In this document: positions 9,156 through 16,856 of the stretch, piece by piece
How positions within the stretch are numbered: the stretch's first letter is position 1
How the letters are laid out: the number at the start of each line of letters is the position of its first letter
IMG/VR virus record: IMGVR_UViG_3300042564_004145
Location: 1 to 25,245 of that record
Strand: one strand, 5' to 3'
Origin: a virus
DNA: 25,245 nucleotides
The notes under the pieces: model-generated
Databases searched by the model: none
What the model saw: only the letters and a program-made list of their open reading frames with translations
Told to the model about the DNA's origin: nothing
Position numbers and translations under genes: made by a program

Positions 9156-10757
9156 TTATGTACAAGTTGTAGACGCATATGTTATAGTATTATAGTCTTC
9201 TTCATTAGGTGAACTTAATGAATTAACTTGAAGACAATCTGCAATTGTTTTAGAACCTGTTGTTTCGTACATTACCGATTGAACATCTCCTGTACAATCT
9301 ATATAAAATACTTCTAATGGAGTGTCTATTACATTAAATGTTACACCTGTTACACAAGAAGGAGGGTTACTATCACAACTAACCACTGCAGATTTAACTA
9401 TTTTATTTGTTAGTGTTGTATTATCTCTCATAACAAAATACCACGTTCCGTCAGGTATATTTGACCACGTAGCTCCTGTTGATGTTGTATAACCAGTTGT
9501 TGTACCTAAAGCGGTAATTTCATCTGGGTAGTAGTATTGGTTATATTGATATGTTCCTGACCCTCCAGTTCCTCCACTAATGGTTATATATCCGATTTGA
9601 CCAACACATGTATTTGATACGTTAAAATTGACCGGTGAAGGTGTTGGGGTTGGGGTTGGGGTTGGGATGATTACGGGAACTGTGCCTCCTCCTTTTTCAT
9701 AAAAATCAATTGTAGTTGTGAGATTACTATTGCTTATACCCACTCTTTTTCCTTTTGCCCCATCACTATATTCATATATTTGATATGTTCTTTCGTAGTG
9801 ATCGAAATCGACTTGGTAATACATGTCATTTTCTTCTGTTATAACATGTGTGGTACTAAAAGGATAATTTGTAAAATCTAAAATACTTCCATCTTTTCCA
9901 TTAAAGAATTTAGCAGTCATGAAAAATGTATTCATTCCATGATAAAATGGTGTCTTTTGACCTGGCTTATCATTTGTGTTACCTAAAACTTCATATGATA
10001 AATTGGGATAGTTAAATGTTTGTCCTGTCCAACCGATTAAAGATGTTGTTCCAGTGGGTATATTAATTTGTGTTATAACGTTATTTTCATTTGTAAATAA
10101 TATCGTTTGGACCGTTGTTGCGGTAAAACTATATTTGTCTAATGTTACCGTTCCACTTAAATTTATATCTTCTAAATTGCTTTCATCATCAAACCAAAAC
10201 AAATACATATTTTCTTTGTTTCTATAGTTTGATCCGGTAAAAACCGGTATGTGAATATAGAAAGAAGATGTTGTTGATGTATATAAAAACTTTTCCCCTA
10301 ATGGTAAAGATAGATTTTTTGAACTAACAAATCTCCTATTTTGTCTTGTTGGTGGTTCACATGTTAATGTAGTTCCGGTATTTGATATTACCGTAGGTGT
10401 TTTATAAAACTCTAATCTAAAAAAACTTTCTGTTGATTGTCTTAACATTAGTTCATTTTCTCTCAATGTAATATTAACATTGGTTGACCTATAATCTTGC
10501 ATGTATGTCGATCCATTAATAAAATAAAAATTAAACCATATATCACTTTGATTTATGGTTAATCCAGTATTAATTACACGATCATATGGTCTATGAATAT
10601 ATCTAACTGTTTCGTAGTTTTTCGCTGGATTTATAATATCCTCCAAAACTTCTTTTTCAAACTCCACGAAATTTTCACTCCAACCTAAGTCAGTTCTAAA
10701 ATTTTGTTCGGTATTGATGACAAAGTTTAAATTGGTATTATTTTTTAATATTTCCAT
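9156..10757 (-). CDS. Tail protein with Pro-Thr linker and SprB-repeat-like domain (533 aa)
   Basis: The start is the ATG at 10757 (MEILKNNTNLNFVINTEQNF), which overlaps the previous stop as TAATG; an in-frame TTG two codons upstream is less likely. Residues 1-360 form a large beta-rich region. Residues about 363-374 are a [11 protein letters not shown] linker. Residues about 375-470 resemble an SprB-type Ig-like repeat: a Cys near the start (NTCVGQIGYITISGG), the 'GGTGGSGTYQY' turn, and 'IPDGTWYFVMRDNTT', which fits the family pattern GGTxPYxYxW...LxxGxYxVxVxDxxGC. The final 65 residues contain several Cys (CVTG, IDCTG, ADC, TTCT). SprB repeats are known from Bacteroidota gliding adhesins. 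I infer a cell-surface-binding arm. The domain match is by eye only. Confidence 0.8.
   Translation of the reverse strand: MEILKNNTNLNFVINTEQNFRTDLGWSENFVEFEKEVLEDIINPAKNYETVRYIHRPYDRVINTGLTINQSDIWFNFYFINGSTYMQDYRSTNVNITLRENELMLRQSTESFFRLEFYKTPTVISNTGTTLTCEPPTRQNRRFVSSKNLSLPLGEKFLYTSTTSSFYIHIPVFTGSNYRNKENMYLFWFDDESNLEDINLSGTVTLDKYSFTATTVQTILFTNENNVITQINIPTGTTSLIGWTGQTFNYPNLSYEVLGNTNDKPGQKTPFYHGMNTFFMTAKFFNGKDGSILDFTNYPFSTTHVITEENDMYYQVDFDHYERTYQIYEYSDGAKGKRVGISNSNLTTTIDFYEKGGGTVPVIIPTPTPTPTPSPVNFNVSNTCVGQIGYITISGGTGGSGTYQYNQYYYPDEITALGTTTGYTTSTGATWSNIPDGTWYFVMRDNTTLTNKIVKSAVVSCDSNPPSCVTGVTFNVIDTPLEVFYIDCTGDVQSVMYETTGSKTIADCLQVNSLSSPNEEDYNTITYASTTCT
9637..9670 (-). repeat. Short Pro-Thr linker with a G-quadruplex-capable plus strand
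   Basis: The plus strand carries GGGG at 9646-9649, 9652-9655 and 9658-9661 and GGG at 9664-9666, each separated by TT. This is a textbook intramolecular G-quadruplex pattern on the template strand, and it encodes PTPTPTPT. Codon choice (CCC alternating with ACC/AAC frames) makes it more G-rich than most linkers in the window. Confidence 0.75.
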
Positions 10758-12592
10758 TAACAATTGGTTTTGTTTTTATAATTATTAAATCCAATTAAAC
10801 CATCATTTTTATTTGTGTAAGATTTTTCATTTCTTAAATAAAAATTAATATGTTTTAAAACATAGTGCATGTTATTCATAAATGGAAAGTTTGTACCGTT
10901 TCCGTCTTGATCTAAAAATCCGTGATCATATAAATCTCTCCATTTCCAAAGTTTTTCATTTTCATCGTAAATTGCATTCTCAGGTAAGTTGATTAATGTG
11001 TTAGGTTGTTTTGCGTCAAGTTTTGAATTTTCAATGTATGGTGATAGTTCTCTCAATTTAACCCTGTAATGAGGTTGGTAATAATACCCAACCGTGTTTC
11101 CTGTACCAGCTAATGAATAAAAACTATTTAGATCTTGGCTATGATCGAATATTTTTACTCCGCCAACATTTTTTAAATGTGAAAACTTATGATAAGTTTC
11201 ACTTATAATTCTTTCTTTGATTTCACCTCTATTGTATTCAACAAACGCGCCGGTTAGTACCGAACCTTTTTGTAATGTGTTTCCTTTGGTAAATCCTGTG
11301 ACTCCGCTGTTTACTGTGAGAGATGATTTTGTTATTCCCGTTTCGGTGTTTCCCGTAAATTGATTGTCTATCCAACTATCATGAAAATTAAATTTATATC
11401 CTATCTTAGGTGGGTAGTCAAAAAATCCATTTTCATTTCTAAAAATCATAGTAATATAAACATCGGTCGGTGTATAATTTAAATTGTTAGTTAATCCAGA
11501 TAATGTGAAAGTTTTTTTAAAATCAAACAAAAGAGATTCTTGTCTATTTCTTTCAACTAATACGTCATCCTCACCTAAAGCATTTTCAAATAATATTTTT
11601 CTTTCGTCTTCAAATATTGAAGATTCAAAACCAACTTTATCTAAAATATAATCATCAATTGTTGTTAACGTTTTATGTTTATGTACATAATATGTTGATG
11701 TTGTTCCACTTATGTTATTTATGTCCTTACATCTTCTACCTAATACCACCGAACTTAAAGTTGTTCCTGAGGTAAACTCACTTCTAAGAATATTAATTAC
11801 ATATTTTTCTGAGTTATAATTTTCATCTCCCACATTATCTACATAAAATGTTCTAAACTGTTCGGTTGTAGATGTTACGGGTATTGTATAATATGTTTTT
11901 CCAGTTGTTGTTCCTGAATATGATGTGTAGGTTCCTCCTGATAAAATTATATATTCTCCTTGTGAAATCCCATGTTCAACAGGTGATGTTAAAGTTACAT
12001 ATGTGTCACCTGTGGTTACTCTAAATGGAATACCGTCACCTGCAACAAAATTATAATTTGTGCCGTCTGAAAGTGTATAGTTCATTGTAAATCCAGTATC
12101 CTGACCATAGACATATGTTAAATATAAATTCCAATTTTTATATGGCGCTTCCATCGATGTTGTTGAGGTGTGACCTGTATATCTATTATTATCTAATACA
12201 TTTACCGTTGGTGCTGTAATTACTGAACCTCTACTTGGTGTTGATACTTCTCTTAACACATCATTTCTTAAAAATGCAAATTCATTATATGGTACAAACC
12301 CTAATTTATCTCCAGTACCGTCTCCACATAAATAAAGATTTTTCAATAGTGGAACATAGTCTGTATAACCATTATACATGTTTCTAAAAACCATTTTTAT
12401 TTTACCATAAATCTTATAATTGACACTTTTGTTTCTTTCTTCATTAAATAAATCAGCTAAGTTTAGGACAATATCTTTATCACCTTCTCTTAATAATGTT
12501 TCGTCATTCTCTAACTTAACACTAAGATTTAGATCTTGGTCATCTGCCTTAAAGTACCTTTTACTTGGTAATAATATTTCTTTCTTTTCCAT
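10757..12592 (-). CDS. Unrecognised baseplate/tail structural protein (611 aa)
   Basis: The protein starts MEKKEILLPSKRYFKADDQD and has a charged N-terminal 70 residues followed by a long Thr/Ser/Gly/Tyr-rich beta-like body. Notable phrases are FRNMYNGYTDYVPLLKNLYLCGDG, a segment similar to repeated 'VTLTSPVEHGISQGEYIILSGGTY' seen in virion proteins that bind surfaces, and a C-terminal region DLYDHGFLDQDGNGTNFPFMNN. The DQDGNGT run resembles a Ca-binding loop, but this is only a look-alike. The C-terminus is Asn/Lys-rich and ends in Cys. There is no Pro-Thr linker, unlike both neighbours. Its stop overlaps the next start (TAATG) and its start follows the 1397-aa gene by 13 bases, so it is within one operon of wedge or fibre-attachment genes. 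I cannot name the family. Confidence 0.8.
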   Translation of the reverse strand: MEKKEILLPSKRYFKADDQDLNLSVKLENDETLLREGDKDIVLNLADLFNEERNKSVNYKIYGKIKMVFRNMYNGYTDYVPLLKNLYLCGDGTGDKLGFVPYNEFAFLRNDVLREVSTPSRGSVITAPTVNVLDNNRYTGHTSTTSMEAPYKNWNLYLTYVYGQDTGFTMNYTLSDGTNYNFVAGDGIPFRVTTGDTYVTLTSPVEHGISQGEYIILSGGTYTSYSGTTTGKTYYTIPVTSTTEQFRTFYVDNVGDENYNSEKYVINILRSEFTSGTTLSSVVLGRRCKDINNISGTTSTYYVHKHKTLTTIDDYILDKVGFESSIFEDERKILFENALGEDDVLVERNRQESLLFDFKKTFTLSGLTNNLNYTPTDVYITMIFRNENGFFDYPPKIGYKFNFHDSWIDNQFTGNTETGITKSSLTVNSGVTGFTKGNTLQKGSVLTGAFVEYNRGEIKERIISETYHKFSHLKNVGGVKIFDHSQDLNSFYSLAGTGNTVGYYYQPHYRVKLRELSPYIENSKLDAKQPNTLINLPENAIYDENEKLWKWRDLYDHGFLDQDGNGTNFPFMNNMHYVLKHINFYLRNEKSYTNKNDGLIGFNNYKNKTNC

Positions 12593-12605
12593 TTTTTATT
12601 TTATT

Positions 12606-15600
12606 TTAAGGACAATCTACTCCTGCACAACTAGTTAATGATGTTGAGAATTGACCAGCTGTACCAACTATTCTTCTATATCCAATAGGTCCACTTCCAT
12701 AATATCCAGCAGGAACAGGGAATAAAGTTGATCCATTACTTACAAACATCTCTGTTGCCGCGTCAAAATAACTAGTGCCTCCATTATCATCCACCCAGAA
12801 CTGAGTAACTATTTCATAACCATCAGTTGGAGTGAAAACAAAATTACCCGAACCATCTGTATATAAAACAGAACCTTGACAACAAACTCCAGTGTTAGGA
12901 GCGTTAGATGTATTATAAGCATATTCAAGTGCAGGAATTGAAACGTATGTAGGTCCTGGTGGTGGTGTAGGGCATAAATTACAATTTGTTCCAAGATAAG
13001 TCTCTCCATCTCCTAAATCAATATCATATGTAGGACCAAATGTAAATCCAGTTAATCTAATACAAACATAATTTCCTAAATCAAATACTGAATTTAATAC
13101 TTGATCAACAGTAACTCTTACTGTTCCTGCATTTCCACCACTACAATAAACTGCAGTGTAATATTGATAAGATGGACTCGTTGTTGTCGGTGTAGGTGTT
13201 GGTGTATTTGTCGGTGTAGGTGTTGGTGTATTTGTCGGTGTTGGTGTAGGTGTTGGTGTTGGTGTTGATGTGGATGTGGATGTACTTACCGATGTTGTTT
13301 CACATTCTAATAAATTGAATGCTCCGTTAGGACCAAATAAATCAATAAATTTATCTAATCCAGTTTTACCTACGTTTAATCCAAAATAAAATTGAAATGG
13401 TGTTGATAATATTTGTTTTGTTGTTCCGCTATAATAATCTTGTCTTTGTGGAATTATCAAATCGGTTGTTGATGACCATGGAATTATTTGCCAAGTTCCT
13501 GCAGCACCATAACGAATATGTAATGTTCCCGATGTGGGATTTTCAATAGTTCCTCCCGTTACTCTTAAAACAGAAAATCCGGGATATTCTATATTGTACT
13601 GTGTATATTCAGTAGACGCACCTGAATAAATAATATCATATTCAACCACGTCTGTTATATTTACGGATGTATTACCCGTAACACCTGGATTTGTATTTGT
13701 TATTGGTAATAGTAAAAATTTATCAGAAGGATCATTAGGGATATCGGTTAAGTTATAACCGTATGTCATACCTTGTAATGGTTTTGTAATTACATTATTA
13801 TAATCCCAACCTTGATTACTTCTGTTAACCCCCCCTGGTCCAAAACCTTCACCTCCTTTCTCCCATAAGTAAAATGGTACTTCTTGTGTTGAATCGTTTA
13901 ATCTATCGTTTAAACACGATCTAATTCTTTGCCCATCTTCATCTAATTCTAATGTAACGGGTAATGGTCCCCAATCACCTGAAGTTCCTCCTGTATATCC
14001 AACTTTGAAAAATGATTCATTATCTTCGGGATCTAAAAAATCAAATCGATATCCTAAATATTTTGGGTTTTCCAAATCAAACTGATCAATACCTGCTTCA
14101 TTATTTGTTGACACTAACTGAAGTATATCTCCGTCTAATACTTTATTTAACCCCGCATTAAAAAATGACTGATTACTAAAAAATAAATCTAAATTACCAT
14201 TTGCATTTGCGGTGTCCATTCTATAGTTAATTGCTAATCCCAATAAATCACCCAAAGATTGTTGTGACGTTGCACCAATAGATCTAGCAACAGAGCAGTT
14301 CGGATCTAAAGTTTTATCAATACAGATTTCTTTTATAAATTCATCTCTAGGCCCTAAATCTACAATTGTTGTTGGTCTATTTAATTCTTCTTTATTAAAA
14401 CCAGATGTAGTATTAAATGATGACGATCTGTAATAAAATCTTTTTTGATCAAATACGAATCTAACTAAAGTTCTACAATATTTTAATACGCCTTGTGATG
14501 TTGCGGTTGCGAGTTTTCTTAATTTTTTAACTTTAAATTGTGTAAAATATAATGATCCTGATAACCAATTATCAATAAATCCATAATTTACGACCCCACC
14601 ACAAAACATTTTACCAACTCTTTTTCTTCTAAAATATTCTCTTAATAATCCAGTTAGTCTTCTCGATGTTTGAGTACCTGGCACTATATAAAAAACACCA
14701 TTTATAAATTCACTTCTTGTACTTGGAGTTGCAAAACCGCCATCCTCATTATAATCTTCGCAGTTGAAGTCTCTAATACCTGTGGTAAATGGTGAAAAAT
14801 TACCTCCGCCGATTGGATATGGGTAATAAGATTGCGGAACATGAGCTTCTCCACCATAAATTGCTGTTGATATTAAAATATCTCCGGGTGATAGATTTGC
14901 AACATATTTTCTACCTATATTTTGTGGTAAATAACTGGCTGAAGATCCACAACCTGTAAATGCATTAGTGTTAGTATTATCCACAACAAAATAACCGGTT
15001 ACTAGACTATCGTCATATAAAGTATCATATAAATCACAACCAGATGAACCGGTGTATGACGATGCAAAACCTCCTCCAGATGTCGCCGTTTCATCCGAAC
15101 ATTCAACACATTCTGGATAATTTATTAAACTTAATTTGGCTGTATTATTTATTTGTAATCTTGTAATAGCACCTCTTAAACTATCGCTACCTCCTAATGA
15201 AATTACGATTTCCGCCAAAGCGTTACCAATAAAAATTGTAATATTTAAAAATTGTAATGTTAAAAATTTTATTACAAAATCTAAAGCTAATAAAAAATCT
15301 GCGATTAGTAATGAGAATGTATAATTTTTAACTCCGAAATTGGTTGGGGGTGTTACTTTATCACCACAATCTTCTTCTTCTGATGGTAATATTTCATTAA
15401 TATTAGCAAAGTTATATTTCGTGTTCGGATTGAAAGCTGATGTAAATACTCTTGATAACGCGTCTTGACCGATGAAATGGCTATGAAATGACGAAACGGT
15501 ATAAACTTTATTATAATTAAATCTATAAAAATAATCTTTTGGTTTAAATTGGCCGTTTTCATTATTAAGTATTAAAGATTGTGCATCTGCTGGATATCCA

Positions 15601-16799
15601 CTATAATCTAGTCCAAAATAATACGATTTATCTATATCATTATCATATTCCCTAATATTTGGAACTAAAAAATCAGCGTTAGCTCTAGCCCTATCTAATC
15701 CATTGTCATTTAAATTGAATCTAAATCTATAACATGCCGAAGTTGCTATTCCTTTATTAAAGTCATTTGTATACTCATTCTCACCAAACTCATTGGTAAT
15801 AACATAATCCATATTCATTTCTAACGGTAAAACAAATCCTCCATCGTCTGGTATGTCTTCGTCGATTGGCAAATATTCTAAAAAAGGTCTTCCTAAATCA
15901 TCCTTTACGGGTTTAAATCTTAAAGCCTCAATGTTAGCTGATTTTGTAACGAGATCACATTTTCTACCCATCTTTCTTCTCGGAGTACAATTTTTATTAA
16001 CGGAGTTTTTTGCAGAATCACCAAAAACACCGCCAATCAAATATGCTGTTGGTTTAATATTAACTCCTCTATCAGATAAATCAAAATCAGTTCTAGTGAT
16101 ACCAATTTCACATAAACTTTCATTACCCCAAAATGGATAAACTTCGATTAATCTATCAAAACTTACAATTTGTGGTAACGAATCTAAGTCCTCTGATGAT
16201 TTAAATGTGTATTTGTTTTTAAATCCATCAACACCGATACCTAATCTTTGTAGATCATATGGCCTTAATGAGAAACAACCGATGTCAGATAAATCGACAT
16301 CAACATGTATTGTTTGATTACCTACCGGTACCCCCCATATCATGAAGTCACCTGCGGGGTTCGTTTTTACAGTAAACTTGTAATATTTTTCATATACCTC
16401 TAAAACTTCTTCTCTACTTAAAATATCACTTTGATCTGGGAATGTACCCGTTGGAGCATGTCCACCATGTTGTTGTCTTGATGGTAATAAGTTATATCTG
16501 TAATTGTTATCATCCTTATCGGTTACCTCTTTGTACGGGTATAAGGACGAGATTACGGGGTCATTCTCATCTTCTGTGGAAAGGGGTATAAAAATTGAAA
16601 CTCTAGCATTTCCAAGGCCAAAACCATTGTTTGCGGTAACTCTACCACAAACCACCCCATAGTCAGAACATATTGAGGTATATATTTCTTGTTGAGAGAA
16701 TTTTAAAGATAAAATCTCCAACACATCAAAATCTTGTTTTAACTCCACTGTGATCTTTTGATCGATCCCTAAATTGGTTGAAATTCTATGTTTTTGCAT
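12606..16799 (-). CDS. Giant tail/baseplate protein with carboxypeptidase-regulatory-like domain, hydrophobic segment and Pro-Thr-linked C-terminal domain (1397 aa)
   Basis: Near the N-terminus, VVCGRVTANNGFGLGNARVSIFIPL (about 49-73) and FTVKTNPAGDFMIWGVPVGNQTIHVDV (about 142-168) look like the two halves of a CarboxypepD-regulatory/prealbumin-type beta-sandwich, separated by an insertion of about 65 residues. Residues about 486-535 are strikingly hydrophobic (FSLLIADFLLALDFVIKFLTLQFL, then NITIFIGNALAEIVISLG), unexpected in a soluble virion protein. Cys-rich patches follow (PECVECSDE, SGCDLYDTLYD, TGCGSS). Residues about 1170-1208 are a Ser/Thr then PTPTPTNT linker. The last 190 residues hold paired Cys (YCSGG, NCNLC, CCQG, SCAGVDCP). 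The gene lies directly after gp25- and gp6-like genes. I infer a wedge or tip protein with an exposed C-terminal head; the membrane-contact idea is speculative. Confidence 0.85.
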   Translation of the reverse strand: MQKHRISTNLGIDQKITVELKQDFDVLEILSLKFSQQEIYTSICSDYGVVCGRVTANNGFGLGNARVSIFIPLSTEDENDPVISSLYPYKEVTDKDDNNYRYNLLPSRQQHGGHAPTGTFPDQSDILSREEVLEVYEKYYKFTVKTNPAGDFMIWGVPVGNQTIHVDVDLSDIGCFSLRPYDLQRLGIGVDGFKNKYTFKSSEDLDSLPQIVSFDRLIEVYPFWGNESLCEIGITRTDFDLSDRGVNIKPTAYLIGGVFGDSAKNSVNKNCTPRRKMGRKCDLVTKSANIEALRFKPVKDDLGRPFLEYLPIDEDIPDDGGFVLPLEMNMDYVITNEFGENEYTNDFNKGIATSACYRFRFNLNDNGLDRARANADFLVPNIREYDNDIDKSYYFGLDYSGYPADAQSLILNNENGQFKPKDYFYRFNYNKVYTVSSFHSHFIGQDALSRVFTSAFNPNTKYNFANINEILPSEEEDCGDKVTPPTNFGVKNYTFSLLIADFLLALDFVIKFLTLQFLNITIFIGNALAEIVISLGGSDSLRGAITRLQINNTAKLSLINYPECVECSDETATSGGGFASSYTGSSGCDLYDTLYDDSLVTGYFVVDNTNTNAFTGCGSSASYLPQNIGRKYVANLSPGDILISTAIYGGEAHVPQSYYPYPIGGGNFSPFTTGIRDFNCEDYNEDGGFATPSTRSEFINGVFYIVPGTQTSRRLTGLLREYFRRKRVGKMFCGGVVNYGFIDNWLSGSLYFTQFKVKKLRKLATATSQGVLKYCRTLVRFVFDQKRFYYRSSSFNTTSGFNKEELNRPTTIVDLGPRDEFIKEICIDKTLDPNCSVARSIGATSQQSLGDLLGLAINYRMDTANANGNLDLFFSNQSFFNAGLNKVLDGDILQLVSTNNEAGIDQFDLENPKYLGYRFDFLDPEDNESFFKVGYTGGTSGDWGPLPVTLELDEDGQRIRSCLNDRLNDSTQEVPFYLWEKGGEGFGPGGVNRSNQGWDYNNVITKPLQGMTYGYNLTDIPNDPSDKFLLLPITNTNPGVTGNTSVNITDVVEYDIIYSGASTEYTQYNIEYPGFSVLRVTGGTIENPTSGTLHIRYGAAGTWQIIPWSSTTDLIIPQRQDYYSGTTKQILSTPFQFYFGLNVGKTGLDKFIDLFGPNGAFNLLECETTSVSTSTSTSTPTPTPTPTPTNTPTPTPTNTPTPTPTTTSPSYQYYTAVYCSGGNAGTVRVTVDQVLNSVFDLGNYVCIRLTGFTFGPTYDIDLGDGETYLGTNCNLCPTPPPGPTYVSIPALEYAYNTSNAPNTGVCCQGSVLYTDGSGNFVFTPTDGYEIVTQFWVDDNGGTSYFDAATEMFVSNGSTLFPVPAGYYGSGPIGYRRIVGTAGQFSTSLTSCAGVDCP
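13178..13290 (-). repeat. Pro-Thr linker minisatellite in the 1397-aa tail gene
   Basis: The plus strand carries nearly identical 24-bp units (GTATTTGTCGGTGTAGGTGTTGG) at about 13185-13250, encoding NTPTPTPT. A Ser/Thr stretch (STSTSTST) follows on the N-terminal side of the linker. Confidence 0.85.
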
Positions 16800-16806
16800 A
16801 ATTCTT

Positions 16807-16842
16807 ATAATAAATAGAAAGCATACGATTTTCTATTATTAT
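16807..16842 (-). promoter_or_regulatory. AT-rich inverted repeat with TATTTATT motif between gp6-like gene and 1397-aa gene
   Basis: On the minus strand ATAATAATAGAAA can pair with TTTCTATTTATTAT (13 bp with one bulged base) around a loop of 9 bases, filling most of the 57-base gap. The 3' arm contains the TATTTATT motif at 16809-16816 and ends about 8 bases before the ATG. There is no T-tract, so it is a poor terminator. It could mask the start in a read-through transcript or be a promoter with dyad symmetry. Confidence 0.4.
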
Positions 16843-16856
16843 AACGAAAAAACATT

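Noticed and set aside
9141-9165. Upstream TTG starts for the 489-aa, 533-aa and 150-aa genes
   Set aside because: In each case an ATG just downstream gives tidy spacing or a TAATG overlap with the previous stop, while the TTG would lengthen the overlap and has no supporting signal.
10890-10960. EF-hand calcium site in the 611-aa protein (DQDGNGT)
   Set aside because: The loop resembles a calcium-binding loop, but flanking helices and the terminal Glu position are not evident. It is noted only as a look-alike.
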